Source of the DNA: Bacteroidota bacterium | Lineage (GTDB): Bacteria; Bacteroidota; Bacteroidia; B-17B0; Aurantibacillaceae | DNA length: 47,984 bases | Assembly: GCA_003153315.1 (NCBI GenBank) | Contig: PLYA01000027.1 | Span: forward strand, 7,485 to 55,468 | Direction: 5' to 3' | Shown here: in pieces, positions 1-8,219 of the stretch | How positions within the stretch are numbered: the stretch's first letter is position 1 | Layout of the letters: each line of letters begins with the position of its first letter | Position numbers and translations under genes: made by a program | The notes under the pieces: generated by a model | Told to the model about the DNA's origin: nothing | The model's database searches: none | What the model saw: the letters and a program-made list of their open reading frames with translations, nothing else

Positions 1-61
1 CGCACAGGCTAAACTGCTCCGCGTTCGGTCGGGCAGCGCGCTGTGTTAAAAGAAGATTAAT

Positions 62-69
62 TACATTTG
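62..69 (+). promoter_or_regulatory. -7 promoter box TACATTTG for the YwqK-like gene
   Basis: The octamer matches the Bacteroidota -7 consensus TAnnTTTG and ends five bases before the ATG at 75, so the mRNA would have almost no 5' leader. No clear -33 TTTG is seen at the expected distance. Confidence 0.45.
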
Positions 70-74
70 TATAA

Positions 75-881
75 ATGAAACGCACCATTATACTTTTATT
101 GTTTAGTTGTGCTTTGTGGGGCCAAACAAATGATTATTTCATTTCAGACACATCAAAAGTGAGAATGTTTAAGAATTTTCCTGATACAACTGACATCTCC
201 TATTATTTGAGAATACCTGATGAAGAAATGGAAAACAAGAGATTTAGAATATATTATGATTACGGAAGATTGTATTCTGAATTTAATTGCGATAGCAAAG
301 GGTTAATTGATACATCTCGTGAATGGTACATTGATGGGACTCTCAAAAAGGTATATTATAGTAAAAAGAATGGTAACCATGCTTTATGGGAAGGTACTGA
401 ATTTTATAAAAACAAAAAGCTAAAACAAAGCCGTAGCTGTTCAAATGATACTTGTATAACACTAATGTATTACGATAATGGTAAGTTAGAAGGAAAACTT
501 TATGAAAAAGAATTTATATTGTTTTATTTAGAAAAGTACTATAAGAATGGGCAAAAGATGTGTGAACCGAATAGCTACTATAGTACTAAGAGAAAGACTC
601 ATGAAGTTCTTTATTATGAAAGTGGAAAAATCTCACAGGATAGGTTTTTTTTAAGTGGTTATTTGGTGGATGAGTATAAAGAATATTATGAAAATGGTAC
701 TTTAAAAATTAACGGGCAATATGAGCCTGAAGCTCAATACCTTTCTGGAAATAAACTTTTATTCCCCCTCTCGCGTGGTTCTTTTAAAATTGGTAAATGG
801 TCTTATTATAGCAGTTCAGGCGATCTTGAAAAAGAAGAGTTTTATGAAAAGGATGTTATAACTAAGACTATTAAGTATTAA
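75..881 (+). CDS. Secreted YwqK-family / MORN-like repeat protein
   Basis: The 268-residue protein begins with a signal peptide (about residues 1-17, hydrophobic stretch IILLLFSCALWG). It then carries repeated tyrosine-rich units of the form YY(E/D)NGxLxxxxxY, for example YYDNGKLEGKLYEKE and YYENGTLKINGQYEP, spread over about residues 57-268. These are the MORN-variant repeats of the family annotated as toxin-antitoxin YwqK antitoxins, which in Bacteroidota are usually exported and whose toxin partner is rarely evident. No toxin-like neighbour is seen here, so the antitoxin label should not be taken as function. The gene stands alone between GC-rich repeat sequences, as if it were a cassette. 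Family assignment is good; role unknown. Confidence 0.75.
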   Translation: MKRTIILLLFSCALWGQTNDYFISDTSKVRMFKNFPDTTDISYYLRIPDEEMENKRFRIYYDYGRLYSEFNCDSKGLIDTSREWYIDGTLKKVYYSKKNGNHALWEGTEFYKNKKLKQSRSCSNDTCITLMYYDNGKLEGKLYEKEFILFYLEKYYKNGQKMCEPNSYYSTKRKTHEVLYYESGKISQDRFFLSGYLVDEYKEYYENGTLKINGQYEPEAQYLSGNKLLFPLSRGSFKIGKWSYYSSSGDLEKEEFYEKDVITKTIKY

Positions 882-890
882 CAAATGTTG

Positions 891-994
891 CGTTAGGGAT
901 TGCAGTGGAAAGCCTTTTAGTAATCTAAAAGCTTGCAACGTAAAGCCCGACGGCGCACTTCGACAGGCTCAGTGTGCCAGCACGCCGGAACACC
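891..994. repeat. GC-rich dispersed intergenic repeat (REP-like) after the YwqK-like gene
   Basis: This stretch is much richer in G+C than its surroundings. It contains pieces familiar from dispersed bacterial repeats: GTTAGGGATTG, AAAGCCCGACGG, and the imperfect hairpin GCACTTCGACAGGCTCAGTGTGC. It ends at the patatin stop codon. The first 50 bases of the window hold a similar GC-rich sequence in inverted orientation (GGTCGGGCAGCGCGC). Copy number cannot be judged from one window. Confidence 0.5.
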
Positions 995-1735
995 CTACTT
1001 CAACAACTCATTGGTATAGTTATAGCCTATAGTAAAGATGTCGCTTGCTTTATGTAAGTCAAATAAGCCAAATTTATTTAGTTCAGTAGGTTCAATATGC
1101 AGGTAGCAGCCGGCAGAGGAGCTATCAACTAGTTTCCGGAAGCTGAGGTGTATGGCTCTATCCATCGTTTCTGCCATACTACCTTTGGGGTTAAAGGGTT
1201 TGGTGGGGTCAACATAAACAGCGATAACCTCGCTCTTTCTATCGGCAAAGGGCTCAACGGGCAGGTTGTTAGAAACTGCCCCATCTACATAAGGAATACC
1301 ATCTATAAGAAAAGCAGGAAATACAACGGGAATAGAACTGGAGGCAATAACCGCATCAATGATATTACCTGTATTGAAGATGGTTTGAGCGCCGTTGTTA
1401 AAATTGGTAGCGGTAACGTAGAAAGGTATAGGGAGTTCTTCAAACTTTGTAATGCGCAGGTTTTTCTGCAGGAACTCGCGAATGGTTTTCATGGAGAGTA
1501 AGCCCAGCTTAAAACTGGCCAGAGCAAAGGAGCTAAGTTTGAATTTACTATTGAAAAGCTCCATCACTTCATCGGGTGTAAAGCCATTAGCTATAAAAGC
1601 GCCTGCTATGGCACCTGCACTGGTTCCGCAAATAGCGGAAGGATGGATATTATGCTCCTGCAAAGCCTTAATTACCCCTAAATGGGCAAAACCACGACAG
1701 CCACCACCCGACAATACCAAGCATTTCTTAATCAT
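995..1735 (-). CDS. Patatin-like phospholipase
   Basis: At 246 residues this is a minimal patatin. The oxyanion-hole loop is GGGCRGFAHLG (residues 10-20), the nucleophile elbow is GTSAG (Ser39), and the catalytic Asp lies in the DG of YVDGAVSNNLP (Asp151), so the Ser-Asp dyad is complete. Family members are cytosolic lipid acyl hydrolases acting on phospholipids or other acyl esters. No signal peptide is present, and it lacks the surface-antigen barrel seen in larger patatins. It is monocistronic, with its 3' end against the GC-rich repeat and its 5' end facing the 21-bp array. The substrate cannot be told from sequence. Confidence 0.9.
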   Translation of the reverse strand: MIKKCLVLSGGGCRGFAHLGVIKALQEHNIHPSAICGTSAGAIAGAFIANGFTPDEVMELFNSKFKLSSFALASFKLGLLSMKTIREFLQKNLRITKFEELPIPFYVTATNFNNGAQTIFNTGNIIDAVIASSSIPVVFPAFLIDGIPYVDGAVSNNLPVEPFADRKSEVIAVYVDPTKPFNPKGSMAETMDRAIHLSFRKLVDSSSAGCYLHIEPTELNKFGLFDLHKASDIFTIGYNYTNELLK

Positions 1736-1819
1736 AGCCCGAAAATAGAGGTTTTAAATTCAATTATTGGCCAAAACACACAAAAAAGCTTCCAAATTAC
1801 TCTAGCAAGCGAGATGTGT

Positions 1820-2176
1820 AACAAAGCAAAGCCGATGCACATGTTAGCAAACGTGTTGGATAACCAAATAAACGTATCGGTTAACCAAGCAAATGACTTG
1901 GAAAGTGAATCGAACATGTTGAAATGTAAATCAAACGACTTGGAAAATAAATCGAACGTGTTGGAATGTGAATCAAACGACTTGGAAAGTGAATCGAACG
2001 TGTTGGAATGTAAATCAAACGACTTGGAAAGTAAATCGAACGTGTTGGAATGTGAATCAAACGACTTGGAAAGTGAATCGAACGTGTTGGAATGTAAATC
2101 AAACGACTTGGAAAGTAAATCGAACGTGTAGGAAACCTAAACAGAGCAATGGAAAAGCTAAGCAAGGAGGAGTGAT
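1820..2176. repeat. 21-bp-period tandem array 1
   Basis: Tandem units alternate between two related 21-mers, GAATCAAACGACTTGGAAAGT and GAATCGAACGTGTTGGAATGT without their final base, giving a 42-bp higher-order repeat. The core (about 1885-2135) is nearly homogeneous; units decay towards both edges, and one has a 1-bp insertion. Because 21 is divisible by three, several frames stay open by chance, and apparent proteins on both strands here are not convincing. The array fills the gap between the patatin and hemF genes. There are no unique spacers, so it is not CRISPR. Confidence 0.9.
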
Positions 2177-2224
2177 TGTATCTAAATTTATTAAAGAAAT
2201 GAAAAAATGAAAGCGTAAAAAGAA

Positions 2225-3142
2225 TTAATCAACCCAGTTAATGCCTTTTTTTAGTAGGGAAAGAGTTTTTTCTTCGGGGCTATTGGCTTTAGGCATATAG
2301 TTATAATGCCAGGCGGCAAGGGGTGGCAAACTCATTAAGATAGATTCTATTCTACCATTGGTTTCCAAACCAAATTTAGTGCCTTTATCATAAACCAAGT
2401 TAAACTCGGCATAGCGGCTGCGCCTGATAAGTTGCCATTCGGTTTCAGTTTCGGTAAAAGCGTTGTTTTTGTTGCGGTTAATCAGTTCGGTATAAATGGG
2501 GGCAAAAGCCATGCCTACATCTTTCCAAAAGATAAGGTTTTTATCAAAGCTCATTTCAGAGCTTGCATTTAACCTATCAAAAAATATACCGCCAATACCT
2601 CTGGTTTCGTTTCGGTGTTTGATGAAAAAATAATCGTCTGCCCACTTTTTATAATCTGTATAATAGTTTGGGTTATGCTTATCGCATACTTGTTTTAAGG
2701 TTTGATGGAAAAACTTAGCATCTGTCTCGTTTACATAATGCGGAGTTAAGTCTATGCCACCGCCCAACCAATGAACGCCGTTACTCATTTCAAAATAACG
2801 TATATTCATGTGTATAATAGGTACCATAGGGCTTTTTGGGTGCAATACAATAGATACACCCGTTGCATAAAAGGTAAGATTGTTTGCGGTTTCTTTTTGG
2901 GTAGAGTGTTCTTTCTCGGTAAACAAAAAGGAAGGAGCTGCGCCATGCACAGCAGAGAAGTTAACGCCGCCCTTTTCCAATACATTTCCGTTTTGTATCA
3001 CACGACTAATACCCCCACCGCCTTCGGGGCGTTGCCATTCTTCGCTGGTAAATAAAGCTTCGCCATCTGCTTTTTCCAACTCGCTGCAAATGTGTTTTTG
3101 CAGTTCTTTAAGCCATTTTGCAATCTCTTCTCTATTTGGCAT
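2225..3142 (-). CDS. hemF: Oxygen-dependent coproporphyrinogen III oxidase
   Basis: HemF oxidatively decarboxylates coproporphyrinogen III to protoporphyrinogen IX in heme synthesis, using O2 in the cytosol. The 305-residue length is typical. Family signatures are clear: GGGGISRVIQNGNVLEKGG (residues 41-59), HPKSPMVPIIHMNIRYFE (101-118, with the conserved histidines) and WLGGGIDLTPHY (125-136). The ATG overlaps the end of the upstream LysM gene by 11 bases, so the two are very likely translationally coupled. Presence of the oxygen-dependent enzyme points to an aerobic or microaerobic host. Confidence 0.97.
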   Translation of the reverse strand: MPNREEIAKWLKELQKHICSELEKADGEALFTSEEWQRPEGGGGISRVIQNGNVLEKGGVNFSAVHGAAPSFLFTEKEHSTQKETANNLTFYATGVSIVLHPKSPMVPIIHMNIRYFEMSNGVHWLGGGIDLTPHYVNETDAKFFHQTLKQVCDKHNPNYYTDYKKWADDYFFIKHRNETRGIGGIFFDRLNASSEMSFDKNLIFWKDVGMAFAPIYTELINRNKNNAFTETETEWQLIRRSRYAEFNLVYDKGTKFGLETNGRIESILMSLPPLAAWHYNYMPKANSPEEKTLSLLKKGINWVD

Positions 3143-4829
3143 ACAGTATCTTTTTCAGCTTATAATCGTTGTAGCGTATAATTTGTACCGCCTGATTCTC
3201 GAAGCCGGTACTGTTATTAGGATGCGTAAAACTAAAGTTAATGCAGGTTCCCTTCTTAGGCATATCATCCATAACCACAGCAAATGTACCTCCCATGTTT
3301 TTTAAAAGATCAAAATAATACAATCCTGCATCGGCAGCCACATAATAATAATCATCAGCCGTAGTAGTATATTTTTGCTGATATGCCGTTTTTAGCTTTT
3401 GTATGTAAGGATTTTCTTCATCAATATAATAAGGCACGGCGCAGGTAAAGCTAAAGTTGTTGAAGTATTCCAAATCCAGGTTATCATAATTCATCCACTT
3501 GCGTAAACCAATTACACGCAGGTTTTCTTTTTTATCCGAAAAGAGATTAAGCTGGGTTAAAAAATCAGAAATAAAGGATTCGTTTTCGGTAAGCACCACA
3601 TAATAATTTGTTTTATCAGCTTTATAAGCGGCTTTGGCACCGGCAACCCCTTTAGCTTCTGTTAACGTATCTTTAGTTTTTTGGTTATAATAGCTTTTAA
3701 ATGTTTTTATGGTTTGAATATCTTTCACACTTCCGTTATTAAGCAATACGATGTTTTGCCCTTTCAGAGAATCCAGGCAATAATCTGCCAGACCTTGTAA
3801 TAAGGTATTGTTTGAAGGGATTAATTTGCTGGTAAATACATTATTGAATAACACTTTGTTTTGCTGTGTAAGCGGAGAAACACAAGGTATCTGGTTCTTT
3901 TTAGCTTCGGCAGAAATTATTTTGAAAGGAGAGTTATAAAGTGGGCCTATTATCAAATCAAGGTTTTTAAACTCATTGGTTTTGGTAAGTTTTATAGTGG
4001 TTAAAGAATCTATATCACCTGAATCATAGAGTTTAAAAACTATTTCGAAATCACTTGTCTTTAAAGAATCAGCGGCCTGCTGTAAACCTTCATATATATC
4101 CAATGACATTTGCTGCGATGCAGGGAAATCCTGTTTACTCATCACCAACTCATCTACATTTAATTCATTCAAATCATCAAAATGAAAGGGAAGAAACAAA
4201 CCCACATTGTATTTATTCTTTTTAGGTTTATTAACTACTTCAACAGGTGTGGTATCCTTTTCTGTTTTAGAAATAATGGCTGGTTCTATAGTTTCTTTTT
4301 CTTTTATACTTGCAGGAGTTTCTTTAACTTCAGTTTTTACAGAAGTAGTATGGGTAGTTACCGCCGGAGCTTTATTGGCATCTTTTTCTTTAACCCTTAA
4401 AACCATATTTTCTTTCAAACCCTTTTTTACATCAGGGTTTAAATCATTCAATTGTTGTTCGGTAATATTATAGTCTTTGCAAATACGATAAACGGTTTCT
4501 CCTTTGCTTACTTTATGCGTAACGTATTTCTCATAATCTTTAAGCGTAGGCATACTTTGTTCTTTAGACTTCTCTGCAGGAATTTTTAGTTCTTGTCCGG
4601 CTTTAATACCATCAATTGTTTCAGGGTTCTCAACTATTAAAGCATTCAAATCCACATCATAAATTTTTGCAATACCATAAAGACTTTGTCCTTTAGCCAC
4701 CTTATGGATATAATATTTCTTTCCATTAATAAGCTTTGTATTTGTACTGATAGCAGGGTTTTGTGCCTGCGCACAGGTAATAAAAGTAATACAAAAAGTA
4801 AGTAGTACTAAATGGAGGAATCTTGTCAT
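3132..4829 (-). CDS. LysM-domain protein fused to a periplasmic-binding-like (PBP1) domain
   Basis: The protein has 565 residues with a signal peptide (about 1-22). Two LysM domains follow: about 37-80 (IHKVAKGQSLYGIAKIYDVD) and 100-146 (HKVSKGETVYRICKDYNITE), both expected to bind the glycan backbone of peptidoglycan. A Lys/Glu/Thr-rich linker (about 150-205) leads to a PBP1 / amino-acid-ABC-type ligand-binding fold from about 208 (YNVGLFLPFHFDDLNEL) to the C-terminus. Such fusions are found in Bacteroidota as cell-wall-anchored periplasmic proteins, without an ABC permease nearby. It is the middle gene of an operon, 6 bp after the subtilase gene. The ligand is unknown. Confidence 0.85.
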   Translation of the reverse strand: MTRFLHLVLLTFCITFITCAQAQNPAISTNTKLINGKKYYIHKVAKGQSLYGIAKIYDVDLNALIVENPETIDGIKAGQELKIPAEKSKEQSMPTLKDYEKYVTHKVSKGETVYRICKDYNITEQQLNDLNPDVKKGLKENMVLRVKEKDANKAPAVTTHTTSVKTEVKETPASIKEKETIEPAIISKTEKDTTPVEVVNKPKKNKYNVGLFLPFHFDDLNELNVDELVMSKQDFPASQQMSLDIYEGLQQAADSLKTSDFEIVFKLYDSGDIDSLTTIKLTKTNEFKNLDLIIGPLYNSPFKIISAEAKKNQIPCVSPLTQQNKVLFNNVFTSKLIPSNNTLLQGLADYCLDSLKGQNIVLLNNGSVKDIQTIKTFKSYYNQKTKDTLTEAKGVAGAKAAYKADKTNYYVVLTENESFISDFLTQLNLFSDKKENLRVIGLRKWMNYDNLDLEYFNNFSFTCAVPYYIDEENPYIQKLKTAYQQKYTTTADDYYYVAADAGLYYFDLLKNMGGTFAVVMDDMPKKGTCINFSFTHPNNSTGFENQAVQIIRYNDYKLKKILYAK

Positions 4830-4835
4830 AGAAAA

Positions 4836-6449
4836 TTACTTGCTCATTTTTTCTGCCATCAGAATGGCATTATAAAGATTTACAACACCACCTGTAATAG
4901 ATAAATCACTGAATTTTACTTCTTTTTTATCCGCTCCGGGTTGCTTTACTTTTTGATCTTTGTAGTCTTTATCAACTGATTTTTCTATAATCTTCTTTAC
5001 TTGTTTGGCCGTAAGGTTTGGATAGTAAGAACGGATAACAGCTGCCACACCTGCCGTAACAGGGCTTGCCATACTGGTACCGCTTTCATCCAAATAACCG
5101 CCACCGTTCTTAGTAGAGTGAATATCTACACCGGGTGCAAAAACATCAACAGTTTTCTTTCCATAATTAGAAAAGCTTGCAGGAAGGTCTGAGCCCATTC
5201 TCCAATTTAAAGCACCTATTTCAATCCAGTTATTTGCTTTTTTTCCATTAACAAATTTCTTACATGGGTAAAAGATATTCTTGTCTATATCCAGGCCATC
5301 ATTACCTGCAGCGTGCACTAATAAAACATCTTTACTTTCCGCATATTTTACTGCTTTATCAACGGCTACTTTATCATGAGGATATGTTTTCCCGAAACTC
5401 ATATTAATAACTTTAGCCCCATTATCTACTGCATAAATAATGGCATTTGCCACATCTTTATCGCGCTCATCACCATCAGGTATAGCACGCACTGACATAA
5501 TGCGCACATTATCTGCCACACCTTTCACACCAATATTATTCGTACGAATTGCTGCTATAATACCTGCCACATGTGTTCCATGCAAACTGCTTGGCCCATT
5601 ACAATCATTATTGCCATAGTATTTTTCATATGAGTTTTTATAATCATCACCCACAATACCTCGTGGGTCATAATCTACATTGTAATTATATTTAACCTGA
5701 GATTCAAAATGATCTTGCGCTTCATCTAATTGTTTTAAAAGATAGTCAATTGTAAGTGTAGTATCTTGAGATAGTATTAATTGAGCATAAGCTAATAAAC
5801 TCTCTTGTTTTTTATCTTTTGCTTTAAATTGTTTTAACTGTGTAGCTCTTACACTATCTATACTCAGTTGGTCTTTAATCTCTAAGTTTAGGTTAATAAA
5901 CATTTCATTTACAAAATTTACCTGAGTAAGTTGTCTTTGAGCCTCATCCAGTTTTTGTTCATAATTGGTTTTAATATCAAGGTATTGTTTATATTCCTTT
6001 TTATCGGCGGAAGCAATAGTTTTTTCATCTTTACCATCATACTTCTTTTTATAATCTCTGTAAAGACGGGTAAGTTCCACTGTTTCATGCTCTATATTTT
6101 TACCGTCTTTCCCACCTATAAAATTCCAACCGTGTATATCATCAATGTATCCGTTTTTATCATCATCTATTCCATTTCCGGCAATTTCTTTCGGGTTAGT
6201 CCACATAACATCTTTTAAGTCCTCGTGGTTAAAATCCACACCGCTATCAATAACTCCTACAATAAGTGTAGTGCTTTTTTTACCTTTAAGCAACTCATTG
6301 TAGGTACGTTCAGTACTAACGCCATTTATTTTGTTGGTATAAGGGTCTAAATTAAACCAGTTTTCAGGAGCTTTGGTAGTATCGGTATAAACCTGTGCAA
6401 AACCAAGAGAAGAGAAAACAATTGAAACTGCTATAAAGTGTATGCGCAT
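4836..6449 (-). CDS. Secreted subtilisin-like S8 serine protease with a long helical insertion
   Basis: I place the start at the ATG at 6449 because the peptide from there is a clean signal sequence (MRIHFIAVSIVFSSLGFAQ) and because a TACTTTTG -7 box lies at 6468-6475. An ATG at 6467 and a TTG at 6470 are also in frame. The catalytic triad is complete: Asp68 in VIDSGVDFNHEDL, His290 in HGTHVAG and Ser459 in GTSMASP, with oxyanion Asn383 in HAAGN. Between Asp and His lies an unusual Lys/Glu/Gln-rich insertion of about 180 residues, probably helical. There is no T9SS sorting domain, so a periplasmic location is likely. First gene of the operon with the LysM protein and hemF. Confidence 0.92.
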   Translation of the reverse strand: MRIHFIAVSIVFSSLGFAQVYTDTTKAPENWFNLDPYTNKINGVSTERTYNELLKGKKSTTLIVGVIDSGVDFNHEDLKDVMWTNPKEIAGNGIDDDKNGYIDDIHGWNFIGGKDGKNIEHETVELTRLYRDYKKKYDGKDEKTIASADKKEYKQYLDIKTNYEQKLDEAQRQLTQVNFVNEMFINLNLEIKDQLSIDSVRATQLKQFKAKDKKQESLLAYAQLILSQDTTLTIDYLLKQLDEAQDHFESQVKYNYNVDYDPRGIVGDDYKNSYEKYYGNNDCNGPSSLHGTHVAGIIAAIRTNNIGVKGVADNVRIMSVRAIPDGDERDKDVANAIIYAVDNGAKVINMSFGKTYPHDKVAVDKAVKYAESKDVLLVHAAGNDGLDIDKNIFYPCKKFVNGKKANNWIEIGALNWRMGSDLPASFSNYGKKTVDVFAPGVDIHSTKNGGGYLDESGTSMASPVTAGVAAVIRSYYPNLTAKQVKKIIEKSVDKDYKDQKVKQPGADKKEVKFSDLSITGGVVNLYNAILMAEKMSK

Positions 6450-6467
6450 AAAATTAAATTTAAACAT

Positions 6468-6475
6468 CAAAAGTA
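6468..6475 (-). promoter_or_regulatory. -7 box TACTTTTG of the subtilase-LysM-hemF operon
   Basis: On the minus strand the octamer fits TAnnTTTG and lies 18 bases before the ATG at 6449. A possible -33 (TTTTG) sits at about 6499-6503. It is divergent from the promoter at 6506-6534. Confidence 0.5.
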
Positions 6476-6505
6476 TGAGAAATTGCTAAATATGAACTCA
6501 AAATA

Positions 6506-6534
6506 ATTGGTATTATCTTAGTAATTTAATTTTG
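6506..6534 (+). promoter_or_regulatory. Promoter of the TPR/PD40 gene
   Basis: A -33 element (ATTGG, 6506-6510) and a -7 box (TAATTTTG, 6527-6534) are separated by about 16 bp. The -7 box overlaps the in-frame TTG at 6532, which argues for initiation at the ATG at 6553. Confidence 0.5.
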
Positions 6535-6552
6535 TATCTTTCGCATCGTTTT

Positions 6553-8127
6553 ATGCAATTAAAGAGATTACTATTTTTATTATTAGTGATTGTTGTATCT
6601 GTATGCAACTCTTTTTCCCAAACTAAACCTAAGGGAAAGTGGGAGCCTGAAGATGCCGACGAACATTTTAAGAATGAGAACTTTATGATGGCTTTGCCCA
6701 TGTATAAGGAGCTTGTGAAACGAGAACCCGAGGATGTAGAATATAACTACAGGTTAGCTTTTTGCTATTTACACACTAACCTTGATAAAACTGCCGGTAT
6801 TCCTTTTTTAGAGAAAGCAACTAAAAACCCCAAATGCAAACCTGATGGTTGGTATTGGCTGGGTAAATCATATCACCTGGCTAATAAATTTCCAGATGCC
6901 ATTAAAGCTTATACCAAATATAAAGAATTGATGGTTAAGAATAAACAAGAAGCTGATATAGCCGACCATTGTATTGAGCAGTGTGGCAATGCACAGGCAC
7001 TTATTAAGCATCCTATAAATATTACATTTACCAATGCCGGGCCGGAAGTAAATACAGAATTCCCCGATTATTATCCCTGGATAACTTCCGATGAGCAGGC
7101 TTTATTTTTTACTTCTCGTCGTAAAGGCGGACATACCACACAGGTTGAAGCAGATGGTTATTACTCGTCCGATTGTTTTGTTTGTAATGTACTGGATGGC
7201 AAATGGGATAAGGCAAAAAACTTAGGTAATTTTATAAACACCAATTTAGACGAGCAAGTTGTGGGTATAAACCCCGATGGAAGCGAGTTGGTTGTATATA
7301 TTGACCATATAGACCAGGTAGAAGACTTATACAGCACACACAAAAAAAATGGCAACTATACCAAACTTGAAAAGTTGAGTGATAATGTAAATAACGCGAA
7401 AGAATTTTCAGGTTCTATTTTTAATACGGATGAGGGTCCTATGTTGTATTTTGTCAGAGAAGATAAAAACTCTTTAGGTGGAACCGATATTTATACCGCA
7501 AAAATGTTACCCACAGGCCAATGGGGTTTACCTGTTAATATAGGCAGCAAAATAAACACAAAATACAGAGAAGATTTCCCCTGGTTATCTTTAGATGGAA
7601 AAACGCTTTATTTCTCATCAGAAGGGCATAGCAGCATGGGCGGGTTTGATTTGTTTAAATGCGTTTGGGATGAAATGGATAAAGAATGGAGTAGCCCTAT
7701 TAATATGGGATATCCCCTAAACACAAGTGATGATGAGCGACAAATATCTATATTGCCTGATAACCGTGCGGGTTATGTTAGTGCTTTGCGCCCGGGTGGT
7801 TTTGGCGATTTAGATATTTACCGTATTAAATTTGAAGAAAACGAACAGCGATTTAGTCTATACCGCGGTAAGGTATTGCGCAGCGATTCTACCAATAAGA
7901 AAGATTTTGACGTTAACATTAGTGCTATAAATAAAAAGACTAATGACGAAATAACCTTTGTACCCAACAAAACAAGCGGGCGTTATGTAATGGCACTATT
8001 GCCAGGTACCTACAAAGTAACCATAAGCAGCGATGGTTATACCGATTATACCGAAAACTTAGTAGTGTTTGAGTTTGGCGTTTCCAAACCCGAAACTATT
8101 AAGAATTACATGCTGATGAAGAAGTAA
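6553..8127 (+). CDS. TPR - PD40 beta-propeller - CarboxypepD_reg-like envelope protein (PorE-like without the OmpA domain)
   Basis: From the ATG the protein has 524 residues with a signal peptide (MQLKRLLFLLLVIVVSVCNS). An N-terminal TPR region (about 25-130, containing PEDVEYNYRLAFCYLHTNLD) precedes PD40/WD40-like propeller blades, seen as ALFFTSRRKGG, ELVVYIDH, MLYFVRED, TLYFSSEGHSSMGGFDLF and AGYVSALRPGGFGDLDIYRI. The C-terminus (about 425-520) is a carboxypeptidase-regulatory-type beta sandwich. This order matches the N-terminal part of PorE and related T9SS or peptidoglycan-bound envelope proteins, but the terminal OmpA domain is absent: the protein ends at ETIKNYMLMKK. It may work with a separate OmpA partner. 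A T9SS-specific role is inference. Confidence 0.8.
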   Translation: MQLKRLLFLLLVIVVSVCNSFSQTKPKGKWEPEDADEHFKNENFMMALPMYKELVKREPEDVEYNYRLAFCYLHTNLDKTAGIPFLEKATKNPKCKPDGWYWLGKSYHLANKFPDAIKAYTKYKELMVKNKQEADIADHCIEQCGNAQALIKHPINITFTNAGPEVNTEFPDYYPWITSDEQALFFTSRRKGGHTTQVEADGYYSSDCFVCNVLDGKWDKAKNLGNFINTNLDEQVVGINPDGSELVVYIDHIDQVEDLYSTHKKNGNYTKLEKLSDNVNNAKEFSGSIFNTDEGPMLYFVREDKNSLGGTDIYTAKMLPTGQWGLPVNIGSKINTKYREDFPWLSLDGKTLYFSSEGHSSMGGFDLFKCVWDEMDKEWSSPINMGYPLNTSDDERQISILPDNRAGYVSALRPGGFGDLDIYRIKFEENEQRFSLYRGKVLRSDSTNKKDFDVNISAINKKTNDEITFVPNKTSGRYVMALLPGTYKVTISSDGYTDYTENLVVFEFGVSKPETIKNYMLMKK

Positions 8128-8191
8128 CCAGCTATTTGTAAACCTTAATTACATCGATTAAAAAATTAACGCACAACATTCAACATTTTAT

Positions 8192-8199
8192 TACATTTA
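8192..8199 (+). promoter_or_regulatory. Possible -7 box TACATTTA for the collagen-like lipoprotein
   Basis: One mismatch from TAnnTTTG, 20 bases before the ATG at 8220. No convincing -33 is seen. Confidence 0.3.
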
Positions 8200-8219
8200 C
8201 ATCTAAATTAAAAAAAGCA

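Noticed and set aside
75..881. Antitoxin of a toxin-antitoxin pair
   Set aside because: The family name says so, but the protein has a signal peptide and there is no small toxin gene next to it.
1148..1501. Open frames on the strand opposite the patatin gene and similar antisense frames throughout
   Set aside because: They mirror well-supported genes, lack family motifs and start sites, and show composition expected of antisense reading.
1682..2210. Several long open frames on both strands through array 1
   Set aside because: A 21-bp period keeps frames open by chance. The peptides are pure low-complexity repeats in three competing frames with no promoter or start to prefer one.
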